64,000 bases of DNA from Desulfocucumis sp964643075 (GTDB lineage Bacteria > Bacillota > Desulfotomaculia > Desulfotomaculales > Desulfocucumaceae). The number at the start of each line of letters is the position of its first letter. Positions within the stretch are counted from its first letter, which is position 1. A program made the translations under genes and the position numbers. Below are positions 28,066 through 36,839 of the stretch, piece by piece. The notes under the pieces were generated by a model. It made no database searches. It saw only the letters and a program-made list of their open reading frames with translations, and had not been told where the DNA came from. The stretch covers positions 5,574 through 69,573 of the forward strand of contig CAZXQO010000024.1 in assembly GCA_964643075.1 (NCBI GenBank), written 5' to 3'.

Positions 28066-30741
28066 CTATACTTTTTCAACCTTCACAGCACATACCTTGT
28101 ACTCGCCGGTTTTGGTGATGGGATCAATGGCATCACTGGTTATGGCGTTTGTGGGGCTGTCCTTGTAGTGGAAGGACATCCATATAACTCCCGGGGGCAC
28201 CCGGTCTGTAACCTGAATTTTGGTCAACAGTTCGCCTCTCCTTGAGTATACCTTCACCTGGTCCCCGTAATCCAGGCCCAGCCGGGCGGCGTCCTCAGGA
28301 TTGACCTCGGCGTACTCTTCCGACCACATGCTCTGGATGGCGGCGGAATACGGTGTGGTGACATTATAGTGATATAGTATCCTTCCGGTGGACAGCAGGA
28401 AAGGATATTCCTGATCCGGCATTTCCGCCGGGGGTATGTGCTCAATGGCCTGAAACAGTCCTTTGCCCCTGGTGAACGACTGGGCGTGCAGGTATGGCGT
28501 GCCCGGATGGTCGCTGGTGGGGCAGGGCCACTGAATACTGCCGCTTTCCAGCCTGGCATAGCTGATGCCAGCATAGGACGGTGTCAGGGATGCCATTTCC
28601 GCGAATATTTCTTCCGGGTTGCGATAATTCATGGGGTAACCCATTCTGGTGTTCAAGTCTATGATTGCCTGCCAGTTGGCCAGTCCCGGCAGGGGCTCGA
28701 TGGCCTTGCGTACCCGCTGTACCCGGCGTTCGGTGTTGGTGAAGGTGCCGTCTGTTTCCGCGAAGCTGGCCGCCGGGAGTATGACATCAGCGTATTCCGC
28801 CGTTTCCGTCAGGAATAGTTCCTGTACCACCAGGAACTCCAGTTTATCCAGTCCGGCGCGGATATGGTTGCTGTTGGGGTCCGTGAGCACCGGGTTTTCA
28901 CCCAGTATATACATGGCCTTAAGGTCACCTGCATGTGCCTTGTCAAACATTTCGGGAATCGTCAATCCCATTTCTCCTGAAAGAGGAGCACCCCAGGCCT
29001 TTTCAAACTTTTCCCTGACGGCGGGGTCAATGACCTTCTGGTAGCCGGGAAAGACATTGGGCAGCGCCCCCATGTCGCAGGCGCCCTGCACATTGTTCTG
29101 GCCCCGGATAGGGTTGACCCCGGTGCCGGGGCGGCCCATGTGCCCGGTGAGCATGGCCAGGTTGGCTACGCTCATAACGTTATTTGTCCCGCATACGTGT
29201 TCCGTTATACCCAGGGTGTAGAATGTCATGGCTTTATCCGTGGTGGCGTAAAGCCGGGCTACTGCATAAAGATCCTCTTCCGGCACCCCTGTGAGGCGGG
29301 ATACGTAGTCCGGGGTGTATTTCTCCACCGTTTCTTTCAGAGCCGCGTAATTTTCGGTTCTTTCATCAATAAATGTGCTATTCTGCAGGTTTTCCTTGAT
29401 AATTATATGCATCAGGCCGTTAAGCAGGGGTATGTCGGTGCCGGGCTGGATGCGCAGCCAGTAATCAGCTTCTTCCGCCAGCTCAATGCGCCTGGGGTCC
29501 ACTACAATCAATTTGGCCCCCTTGCGTGCCGCCTGTCTCATTTTATAGCCTACGATGGGGTGGGCCTCCGTGGTGTTGGTGCCGACTAATAGCATCAATT
29601 CTGCATGGTCGATTTCCCCTATGGAATTGGTCATTGCGCCGCTCCCGAAGGAAGTAGCCAGACCGGCTACTGTGGGAGCGTGTCAGGTACGGGCACAGTG
29701 ATCAACGTTGTTTGTGCCCATCACCTCCCTCGTAAATTTTTGCAGCAGATAGTTTTCTTCATTGGTGCACCTGGCCGAGCTCAAAGCGGCGAAGGAATCA
29801 CCGCCATACTTATCCTTGATGCCCTGCAGGCGGGTGGCGATCAGGTCCAGGGCTTCGTCCCAGGAGACCTGGACAAATCCATCCTCCCCTTTGATTAGAG
29901 GAGTGGTCAGCCGCCGGTCGCTGTATATGAAATCCCAGCCGAAGCGGCCTTTGATACAGAGGGCGCGACCGTTTACCACATTGTCCAACCCGGTGGTGAC
30001 GGCCATTACTTTCCCATCCTTGACGTTAAGGTCGAAATTGCAGCCTGTGCCGCAGAACGGGCAGGTGGTTTTTACTTTTGTGAACTCAAAATGGCGGGCC
30101 TTGCCCTGGATTTGCTTTTCCGTCAGCGCTCCGGTGGGGCAGACGGAAACACAAGCGCCGCAGAACACACAGTCCGACTCTACAAAGGGCACATCGTAGA
30201 AAGTAGTCACTTTACTGTTGAAACCGCGGTAGGCGTAGTCCAGATTATTTTTGCCGGTGATTTCGGCGCAGGCCCGCACACATTTACCGCACAGAATGCA
30301 TTTGTTCATGTCCCGGACGATAAATGGATTGCTGTCTTCCACCGGGTAATTGTGCCTGTCCCCCGGGAAAGCGCTCTGCTTTACACCGTATTCGTAGCAG
30401 TATGAGGCCAGTTTGCAATTGCCCATTTTTTCACAGGTGAGGCAGTCCTGGGGGTGATTGGCCAGCAGCAGTTCCAGTATGGTCTGCCTGGCTTCCACCA
30501 CCGCCGGGGAATGGGTATGTACCACCATGTTCGGTGATACGGTGGTGACGCAGGAGGCGGGCAGGTTGCGCATGCCTTCAATTTCCACCACGCACAGCCG
30601 GCAGGCCCCCAGGGGGCTTAGGTCCGGCTCGTGGCATAGCCTGGGGATGTTAACCCCGGCCTGATCGGCGGCGTCCAGCACGGTGGTTCCCGCCGTCACT
30701 TCCACGGCTATGCCGTTAATGGTGAGTTTAACCGTTTCCAC
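28066..30741 (-). CDS. fdhA: Selenocysteine-containing formate dehydrogenase alpha subunit (read through UGA)
   Basis: About 891 residues if UGA at 29683-29685 is read as Sec353. Before it stands DHCART and after it HAPTVAGLA, the exact context of Sec in FdhF/FdhA enzymes. Domains in order: [2Fe-2S] ferredoxin (CHEPDLSPLGACRLC...C), His-Cys cluster (HPQDCLTCEKMGNC), two 4Fe-4S motifs (CILCGKCVRAC, CVFCGACVSVC), a further 4Fe-4S (CPFCGTGC) and the bis-MGD catalytic domain. This is the NAD-linked or electron-bifurcating type that oxidises formate or reduces CO2. No NADH-binding HydB/FdhB gene is adjacent. Start GTG 30741 follows AAGGAG by 8 nt. A naive caller would split it into two genes at the UGA. 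Confidence 0.93.
29641..29679 (-). promoter_or_regulatory. Bacterial SECIS element of fdhA
   Basis: Directly 3' of the UGA on the minus strand. GTAGCC pairs with GGCTAC around the loop GGTCT, the apical loop known from E. coli fdhF; an outer helix GCTCCC/GGGAGC flanks it. This is the site expected to recruit SelB-bound Sec-tRNA. Confidence 0.85.
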
Positions 30742-30857
30742 TTCATTCACTCCTTGTAATGTAATAATGAGAGTAACTTATACCGGAATCTTTAATTATC
30801 AGGTAATTAACTAAAGAATTGCATCACTGGTAATCATTGCAGCCGGAAAGGCGAATG

Positions 30858-30888
30858 AAAAACCTCCAGCCCGGGGCTGGAGGTTTTA
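30858..30888 (-). terminator. Intrinsic terminator in the fdhA leader (attenuator)
   Basis: Minus-strand AACCTCCAGCC and GGCTGGAGGTT form a GC-rich hairpin followed by TTTTTC, about 120 nt before the fdhA start and about 60 nt after the riboswitch-like element. Its position suits transcription attenuation of the fdhA operon. Confidence 0.8.
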
Positions 30889-30950
30889 ATACGGGGAACC
30901 TAAAATAAAAACTAAAAACAGGGCCTTATAATTATCAGGCCTTGTTAAAA

Positions 30951-31063
30951 GCTGGTTCCGCGCTCCTTTTCAACCACGGGAGGCAAATCCGTTTCCAGAT
31001 TTACCCTAACGGCTTTTTGCCATGACCAAACGGTTTTAGGGCAGAAAAGCTCGGAGCTCACTT
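30951..31063 (-). promoter_or_regulatory. Moco (molybdenum/tungsten cofactor) riboswitch candidate
   Basis: Read on the minus strand. Near the start is CTCCGAGC, then a long hairpin between GCCCTAA and TTAGGG, a second hairpin AAATC..GATTT with a GGAAAC loop, and then GCCTCCCGT followed by GAAAAGGAG. The CTCC near the start can pair with GGAG near the end to close P1. GCCTCCCGT and the overall order match the conserved 3' part of Moco RNAs as I know them from enterobacterial moa leaders. It precedes an intrinsic terminator and a Mo/W operon. Confidence 0.75.
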
Positions 31064-31130
31064 TATTCAGTTGCTGTAAAAAAGCATACTATCGTCATAA
31101 TTCTATAGCCGTCATTATAATATGTCAAGC

Positions 31131-31631
31131 TTATGTAACTTTTCCGGGCGTTAAGAATCTGGCAACAATAAAATCTGTCAGTTCCTCCGTTTGCTCGAAG
31201 GAAAAGCAGGGAATCTGCTCATTCATGGGAGCATCTGATACCACTGCTATAATCTGGCTGCTCCGGGGAAGCCTGCCGGTGGAGTGGTCCTTTCTATAGA
31301 CCTCTACTTTGGGGCCGTGCTCCGATTTGAATCCTTCTATCAGAATTAAATCAACATCCTGTATTTTCCTGAGCAGTGCCTGTAGAGCGGGGGGCCGGCG
31401 GCAGCGGTGGTGTACTGTATAGGAATCCGGGCCAACCAGAACCAATCGGTCCGCTCCGGCCTGGAATACCCGCCAGGAATCCTTTCCCGGCGGATCGATG
31501 CTATAACCGTGGGCGGCATGTTTGATCGCGGCCACACTGTGGCCGCGATTTTTTAAAGCGCTGACCAGTCTTTCGACTACAGTAGTTTTGCCGGAGTTAG
31601 AGTAGCCTGCTATAAAAACGAAGGGAATCAA
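31131..31631 (-). CDS. mobB: Molybdopterin-guanine dinucleotide biosynthesis adaptor MobB
   Basis: 166 residues. Walker A GYSNSGKTTVVERL at residues 9-22, then VAAIKHAAHGYSIDPPGKDSWRVFQAGAD, diagnostic of MobB, and LILIEGFKSEHGPKVEVYR. This GTP-binding protein assists MobA in making the MGD form of the cofactor needed by FdhA. It lies just downstream of fdhD, separated from fdhA by the riboswitch region. Confidence 0.9.
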   Translation of the reverse strand: MIPFVFIAGYSNSGKTTVVERLVSALKNRGHSVAAIKHAAHGYSIDPPGKDSWRVFQAGADRLVLVGPDSYTVHHRCRRPPALQALLRKIQDVDLILIEGFKSEHGPKVEVYRKDHSTGRLPRSSQIIAVVSDAPMNEQIPCFSFEQTEELTDFIVARFLTPGKVT

Positions 31632-31665
31632 TATTATGCCCTCCCCGAACTGTTGATGTTTTATT

Positions 31666-32457
31666 TTACAACGTTATTCTTTCGCCATGGCTATATATAC
31701 TGAGGCTCTGGCCCCGCGCAAAGCCCACCAGGGTTATGCCCAGTTCAGTGGCCAGTTCCACGGCCAGCATGGTTGGGGCAGCCCGGGACACCACCAGCGG
31801 TATGTCCAGGCGGGCGGCCTTGATCAGTATTTCTGAGGAAACGCGCCCGGTTAACAGCAGGCACTTATCATCGGTGTTCAGCCGGTTCAAGAGGGTGTGG
31901 CCCAGTACCTTGTCCACTGCATTATGCCTGCCGATATCTTCGTACATCACCGCCAAATCCCTGCCGCTACCCAGCCCGGCGCTGTGCACGCCGCCGGTGG
32001 CGCGAAAGGTGGCGGATTTTTCATCCAGAGCAGACATCAGTTTCGATATGTCGGCAGCGGCAAACCGGGCATCCGATTCCACCGGCTGCAGCTGCCGGGC
32101 GTCGTTTACGAAATACAGCAGGGCACGTCCCTTGCCGCAGCAGCTGGCAATCTGCCGACGCAGAAAATTTTCCGCCTGTGGGACCGGGGTATTGGTCTGT
32201 ATCCACAGCAGGCCCTCGTCTTCCCGGCAGGATATTTCCCGTATATCGGAGGAACTCGTAATCAGACCTTCGGTGGCCAGAAAACCCACACCCAGTTCCC
32301 GGTAGCCTGCCGGCGAACAGACCAGGGTGGCCAGTTCCATATCGTTGAGGTATAGCGTGAGTGGCACTTCATTTACGATCATGGCGCTTACATTCCGCAT
32401 TTCGCCCTGGTCGTGCATGATTATATCGTGCCTGGTATATATCGAAGACGTAGCCAC
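31666..32457 (-). CDS. fdhD: Formate dehydrogenase sulfurtransferase FdhD
   Basis: About 263 residues from GTG 32457 (GGAG upstream). NEVPLTLYLNDMELATLVCSPAGYRELGVGFLATEGLI is the family N-terminal region; CCGKG near residue 120 contains the Cys pair that carries sulfur; AVMYEDIGRHNAVDKVLGHTL and GRVSSEILIKAARL follow. FdhD passes sulfur from the cysteine desulfurase to the Mo/W site and is needed for active formate dehydrogenase. It heads the minus-strand fdhD-mobB pair. Confidence 0.92.
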   Translation of the reverse strand: MATSSIYTRHDIIMHDQGEMRNVSAMIVNEVPLTLYLNDMELATLVCSPAGYRELGVGFLATEGLITSSSDIREISCREDEGLLWIQTNTPVPQAENFLRRQIASCCGKGRALLYFVNDARQLQPVESDARFAAADISKLMSALDEKSATFRATGGVHSAGLGSGRDLAVMYEDIGRHNAVDKVLGHTLLNRLNTDDKCLLLTGRVSSEILIKAARLDIPLVVSRAAPTMLAVELATELGITLVGFARGQSLSIYSHGERITL

Positions 32458-32659
32458 GGTATAATGCTCCTTTCCTGTTCCGGCGCCTGTATTATTTTGA
32501 TGGTAGGCGGGTATCAATTTGTGGTTGCGATTTTTGTTAATTTTACGACAGCAAAAGGTATTTGACAATTAGAAGCGGTGAACGTACCATCGCTAACGGA
32601 TAACACTTTGGGAGCATCTCCCGCGCCCAGGTGGGGATAACGCCACAATTTAACTCAAA

Positions 32660-32836
32660 TATTAAGCCCCACGCTATGCGTGGGAGAACTGAACAGGAAG
32701 TGCCGTGAGGCATGATGAAAAAAGTCCTCCTTTGCTATAATGAGAAATTGGTTTCGCTAGCCAAAGTCTCAAGCAACGGAGGACGGTACCCATGGGTGCG
32801 AACAGCCTATCCCACACCCGTTGGGAATGTAGTCAC
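32660..32836 (+). mobile_element. IS200/IS605-family remnant: left-end hairpin and 5' tip of tnpA
   Basis: CCCACGC-TAT-GCGTGGG at 32668-32684 is the type of subterminal hairpin that Y1 transposases recognise. At 32792 an ATG with CGGAGGACGG upstream opens MGANSLSHTRWECSH, matching the first 15 residues of IS200-type TnpA. The frame is then lost where a perfect palindrome begins. No catalytic HUH or Tyr residues remain, so it is dead. Confidence 0.65.
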
Positions 32837-32872
32837 AGTACCACCCGTTGAACGGGTGGTACTGTGACTACA
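32828..32872. repeat. Perfect 45-nt palindrome replacing the tnpA body
   Basis: Arms 32828-32849 and 32851-32872 are exact reverse complements around a single G. The left arm overlaps the surviving tnpA codons. It has the same geometry (22 + 1 + 22) as the palindrome at 25636. Confidence 0.8.
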
Positions 32873-32900
32873 TTAAAAAGACTGCAAAAATACTGCCTTT

Positions 32901-33155
32901 TTAATCATTATTAAGGCGTTCTTTTACCCATGAGGCAATAAGGTCGGAGTATTTAACGCCTTTTTGTTTTGCAATCAAACGAAGGCGCTTTTCGTCTTCT
33001 TTTTCAAGGTCAATAGATATAATTAATTTTTTTCTGGTAAAGTATACTTCTTTAGCTTCCTCAAGATCATTTTCAAAATCAGCGAGAGAATTATTATTCC
33101 AAAAATCTCTGGCTTCTTGAAAGGTGCCAAAATCAGGTATGGTTTTGTTAGTCAT
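32901..33155 (-). CDS. BrnA/CopG-like antitoxin
   Basis: 84 residues from ATG 33155 (GGAGG upstream). The C-terminal part KKLIISIDLEKEDEKRLRLIAKQKGVKYSDLIASWVKERL fits a ribbon-helix-helix DNA-binding fold. The N-terminal part (FQEARDFWNNN) is typical of antitoxins paired with BrnT-like toxins. The upstream toxin gene ends a few bases before this ATG, the standard toxin-then-antitoxin order of BrnTA, but that toxin is frameshifted. Confidence 0.7.
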   Translation of the reverse strand: MTNKTIPDFGTFQEARDFWNNNSLADFENDLEEAKEVYFTRKKLIISIDLEKEDEKRLRLIAKQKGVKYSDLIASWVKERLNND

Positions 33156-33440
33156 TTTTGTATTGCCTCCGGTAATATTTTCGTTCGTTTTCACCCATAT
33201 CTCGGGCAGTGACTACCATTGCCCGGCTATTCTTGAAGTATATGAACATTACGAAAAGATATCGGCCTGATTCAGTTTTCCCAGGGCATAGTAGGTAGGG
33301 TTTAACCCCTTAGAGGCTTGTTTAGTTTTAACGATTATTGGCTTTCCGAAACACACCTCTTCGACTTCTTCCGGATCTACGTTATGCCTTGCTATGTGAT
33401 AAATTATATCATCATTCCAAATAAATTCATGGATATTCAA
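33148..33440 (-). pseudogene. BrnT-like toxin, frameshifted
   Basis: The first 60 codons (start 33440) give FIWNDDIIYHIARHNVDPEEVEEVCFG, the BrnT N-terminus. The in-frame stop at 33249 comes early. In another frame the sequence continues as GRYLFVMFIYFKNSRAMVVTARDMGENERKYYRR, the conserved BrnT C-terminus with TARDM and ERxYY, up to 33148. One base appears lost near 33275, in or next to a GGGAAAA run. The RNase toxin is therefore probably inactive, unless this is a sequencing error. Confidence 0.7.
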
Positions 33441-33712
33441 TAGATCTCACCGCATTTCTATAAAGACGGGTGTGTATGAATTATAACTGTTTAATCTTGT
33501 GACTGTCAATAATATCCATATGTTATTTATAACCAACTAAATACTGTCTTGGGTCAGTGGTTAAAAGAAAAATCGTGGAATTACAATAAAATTGACGGGA
33601 AGTGCCTGGTATTATAAAATCAAATTTAGTAAAAATGTGCCTGGCGTCCCCCTGCGAAAAAGGGGGTTGTTTTTCGTTATTGAGAGCAAAACCTTTAAGG
33701 AGTTGGACTAAT

Positions 33713-34627
33713 ATGTTGAATCTGCAAGCAAAGTGGCAGGATGAAGTAAAGAGGGTTGCCCGTGGCGTTCGTCGCCGTGTACTGGAGCATACAGTCAATA
33801 ACAATGGTGGATATTTAAGCCAGGCCTGTTCTGCGGCTGAGATCCTGGCCACAATGTATATACGCATTATGAACCTGGGAACAACAGAAAATCCTCTTCT
33901 GCCTCAGCCCTTCGCCGGTGTGCCTGGTCCGGATAATCCCAGCGCTTTTACGGGCGCCAGGTTTAATGGTCCAAAAGGGGCGGGCTATGACCGGTTCATA
34001 CTGTCACCGTCCCAATATGCGCTGGTATTGTACGCGCTGCTAATTGAAGTGGGGAGGATGGATCCGGAAGGTCTGCGGCAGTTTAATGTGGATGGCTATA
34101 CTGTGGAAATGATCGGGGCGGAACACTCGCCAGGGATGGAGGTTATGACAGGGTCTCTGGGGCAGGGCTTGAGCCAGGCGGCGGGTATTGCTTTTGCACG
34201 CAAGTTACGGGGAGACCCGGGCAAGGTATGGGTTTTCATGTCAGACGGTGAGTGGCAGTCCGGCCAAAATTGGGAAGCCCTCCAGGCCATCTCCTATTAT
34301 AAGCTGGATAATATAGGAATTTATGTTGATGTTAACGGGCAGCAGTGTGACGGCGCCGTATGTGATGTAATGGAGATTGAACCTTTTGCGGACCGGTTAA
34401 CAGCCTTTGGCGCCAGAGTGGATAGAGTGGATGGCCATGATCCGGACATGCTGGCCCAGTCCGCATCGGGGCCTGCCGCTGATGGCAAACCACGGATCGT
34501 TCTGGCAGATACCGTTCCATGGAAAGGGATCGACATTTTAAAAGGGCGCTATCCAAAGTTGCATTACGTGCGTTTTGCTGCGGAGGAAGATCGTGCACGA
34601 TATGCCGGGATACTAAAAAATATGTAG
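33713..34627 (+). CDS. Transketolase-like protein, N-terminal (ThDP-binding) subunit
   Basis: 304 residues. Contains the transketolase N-terminal domain: AEHSPGMEVMTGSLGQGLSQAAGIAFARKL, then the ThDP motif SDGEWQSGQNWEALQAISYYKLDNI. ATG 33713 has AAGGAG upstream. The enzyme is split into two genes, as in many anaerobes. It starts a three-gene operon with the C-terminal subunit and a RuBisCO-like protein, so its natural substrate may be a sugar phosphate from that pathway rather than pentose-phosphate cycle sugars. Confidence 0.88.
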   Translation: MLNLQAKWQDEVKRVARGVRRRVLEHTVNNNGGYLSQACSAAEILATMYIRIMNLGTTENPLLPQPFAGVPGPDNPSAFTGARFNGPKGAGYDRFILSPSQYALVLYALLIEVGRMDPEGLRQFNVDGYTVEMIGAEHSPGMEVMTGSLGQGLSQAAGIAFARKLRGDPGKVWVFMSDGEWQSGQNWEALQAISYYKLDNIGIYVDVNGQQCDGAVCDVMEIEPFADRLTAFGARVDRVDGHDPDMLAQSASGPAADGKPRIVLADTVPWKGIDILKGRYPKLHYVRFAAEEDRARYAGILKNM

Positions 34628-34650
34628 TTATTTAAGAAGGGTCGATACGA

Positions 34651-35658
34651 ATGGAAATTTTATCGAAAGTTCACGCACGCAATTTGGTAAAGTGGGCCAA
34701 AGACAGGCCGGAGGTCTTCGTTCTTTCTGCTGACCTGACGAGTTCAACGGAAGTTGATCTGTTTCGTGACGCATACCCTGAACGGTTTTTATCCATGGGT
34801 ATAGCTGAACAAAACATGCTTAGTTTTGCCGGAGGGATGGCCCGGGAGGGGCTCTGCCCATTCATTCATACTTTTGCTGTCTTCATATATCGCAGGGCTT
34901 ACGATCAAATTGCTGTTTCGGTGGCCTATCCAAATTTGCCGGTACGCATGATTGGTTTTCTTCCCGGCGTAACGACACCCGGAGGCGCAACACATCAGGC
35001 CATCGAGGATATCTCCGTGATGCGCTCCTTGCCGAACATGACCATACTGGAATGCGGCGATGCCACGGATGTGGAAAGTGTGCTGGATGTAGCGCATCAG
35101 GTTGATGGACCGGTTTATGTGCGTATGCTGCGGGGAGAAATTCCGCGCTTGTTTTCACCCCGGGAACCGATGCGCTTCAACAAGGCGAGGACGATCAGCA
35201 GGGGAAGCGATATTACGGTATTAACAACCGGCATATGCACCGAAGAGGCGATGCGGGCCATACAGGCGCTGCAAGTGCGTGGACTGTCGATACAACATAT
35301 GCATGTCACAACGCTAAAACCTTTTCATAATCCTGAGGTGCTGGAGTCTATCGCCTATTCGCGTTATGGCGCTATTACCATGGAAAACCATTCCGTTTTC
35401 GGCGGATTGGGTACTATTATCGCTGAACAAATGGCAGAGTCCGGCCTGGCAAAAAAGATTGTCCGTATCGGCCTGAAGGATACCTTCATGCACGGTGCCA
35501 GCCGTGCCTATTTGATGCGCAAGTACCGGTTGGATGCGATGGCGCTTATTGAAGAGGTAGGCAAGTTTACAGACCATCGTTTCGATATATCCGAAGATGA
35601 TCTGGCACAGGTGTATATCGCGCCGGTACACAGTGATGCCAAAGCGGAGGCGCTGTAA
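34651..35658 (+). CDS. Transketolase-like protein, C-terminal subunit
   Basis: 335 residues. Pyrimidine-binding domain with LSADLTSSTEV, SMGIAEQNMLSFAGGMAREG and GATHQAIEDISVMRSLPNM, followed by the C-terminal domain with TTGICTEEAMRA and ENHSVFGGLG. It completes the ThDP active site with the upstream subunit. Its stop codon overlaps by one base the ATG of the RuBisCO-like gene (TAATG), showing tight coupling. Related split transketolases are known in apiose catabolism (AptA/AptB); whether that applies here is not shown. Confidence 0.88.
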   Translation: MEILSKVHARNLVKWAKDRPEVFVLSADLTSSTEVDLFRDAYPERFLSMGIAEQNMLSFAGGMAREGLCPFIHTFAVFIYRRAYDQIAVSVAYPNLPVRMIGFLPGVTTPGGATHQAIEDISVMRSLPNMTILECGDATDVESVLDVAHQVDGPVYVRMLRGEIPRLFSPREPMRFNKARTISRGSDITVLTTGICTEEAMRAIQALQVRGLSIQHMHVTTLKPFHNPEVLESIAYSRYGAITMENHSVFGGLGTIIAEQMAESGLAKKIVRIGLKDTFMHGASRAYLMRKYRLDAMALIEEVGKFTDHRFDISEDDLAQVYIAPVHSDAKAEAL

Positions 35659-36779
35659 TGATCTCAGGAGAACGCTTTTCCGTGGTATACCGGTTATTGG
35701 GAGATGAAAAGGAAGCGCATCGTAAAGCGCGGGATATTTGTCTGGAGCAGACAGTGGAATTTCCGGAGGAACTTGTCCCGGCCGGGATGATCCGGGATGA
35801 AATTGTGGGGCGGATCGAGGACTTCAGGCCGGTCGGTGCATGCGCTTATCAAGCCACCGTCAGTTATGCCGTGGAGACGACTGCCAATGAATTTACCCAG
35901 CTTCTAAACGTTGTTTTCGGTAATATCAGCATTAAGCCGGGATACAGGGTGGAGCGGCTGGAGCTGCCCCATTCGCTGCTGTGCCAATACCGGGGGCCGC
36001 GCTTCGGCCGTGAGGGCCTCCGGGAGTTTCTCGGTGTCAAGAGCCGCCCGCTTTTATTCACGGCGCTGAAGCCGATGGGACTTAATCCGGGGCATTTGGC
36101 GGATATGGCCTATCAGTGCGCATTAGGCGGCATTGATATGATCAAGGATGATCACGGACTTACCGATCAGATTTTTGCTTCCTTTGAGGAGAGAGTATAC
36201 CGTTGTGTGGAAGCGGTAGAAAAAGCTAATAGTAAAACGGGGCGGCGTTGCATTTATATCCCTAATATAACCGCGCCGGCGGACAAGATTTTGCTGCGCG
36301 CCAAAATCGCCAAAGGACTTGGAGCAAAAGGCCTGATAGTTTCGCCAGCCATTACCGGGCTGGATATAATGAGGATTCTGGCTAATGATGACGAATTGGC
36401 CCTGCCGGTTTTCAGCCATCCCGCTTTTCAAGGCAGCTACGTAACATCTCCGGACAACGGTATTTCGCATTTTGCCCTGTTTGGGCAAATTACCCGGTTG
36501 GCCGGCGCGGATGCGGTTATTTATCCCAATTTCGGCGGCAGGTTCTCCTTTACCCGGGAGGAATGTGAAGCAATTGCCGGGGGAACTGGTGTGGAGATGG
36601 GCCGGATAAAGAAAATTTTCCCCAGTCCCGGCGGAGGCATAAGCCTTGACCGTATTGAGGAATTATTGGAAGTGTACGGGAAGGAAGTTGTGTTTCTGGT
36701 TGGTGGTGGCTTGTTCAGGCATGGCGCTGATTTGATTGAGAGCTGCCGCTATTTCAGCCGGATGGTGAGCAAGTTTTAA
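35658..36779 (+). CDS. RuBisCO-like protein (form IV)
   Basis: 373 residues, shorter than true RuBisCO large subunits. LFTALKPMGLNP has Lys138, aligning with catalytic Lys175 of RuBisCO. GGIDMIKDDHGLTDQ has Lys163, the carbamylated-Lys position, and an Asp metal ligand, but His166 replaces the third ligand Glu. GGGI near the end is the phosphate-binding region. CO2 fixation is thus unlikely; RLPs catalyse enolisation, isomerisation or decarboxylation of sugar phosphates. Coupling to a split transketolase suggests carbohydrate salvage. No other pathway genes are adjacent. Confidence 0.88.
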   Translation: MISGERFSVVYRLLGDEKEAHRKARDICLEQTVEFPEELVPAGMIRDEIVGRIEDFRPVGACAYQATVSYAVETTANEFTQLLNVVFGNISIKPGYRVERLELPHSLLCQYRGPRFGREGLREFLGVKSRPLLFTALKPMGLNPGHLADMAYQCALGGIDMIKDDHGLTDQIFASFEERVYRCVEAVEKANSKTGRRCIYIPNITAPADKILLRAKIAKGLGAKGLIVSPAITGLDIMRILANDDELALPVFSHPAFQGSYVTSPDNGISHFALFGQITRLAGADAVIYPNFGGRFSFTREECEAIAGGTGVEMGRIKKIFPSPGGGISLDRIEELLEVYGKEVVFLVGGGLFRHGADLIESCRYFSRMVSKF

Positions 36780-36839
36780 TTTGCTCCTTTAACCGGTATG
36801 GTGAACCAAATCCCTGACCTTTCACACTTTGGACGGCGG

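Noticed and set aside
28066..29634. Separate formate dehydrogenase catalytic-domain gene starting at 29634
   Set aside because: The frame is continuous with the upstream part through UGA, with Sec context and SECIS, and the internal Met has no ribosome binding site.
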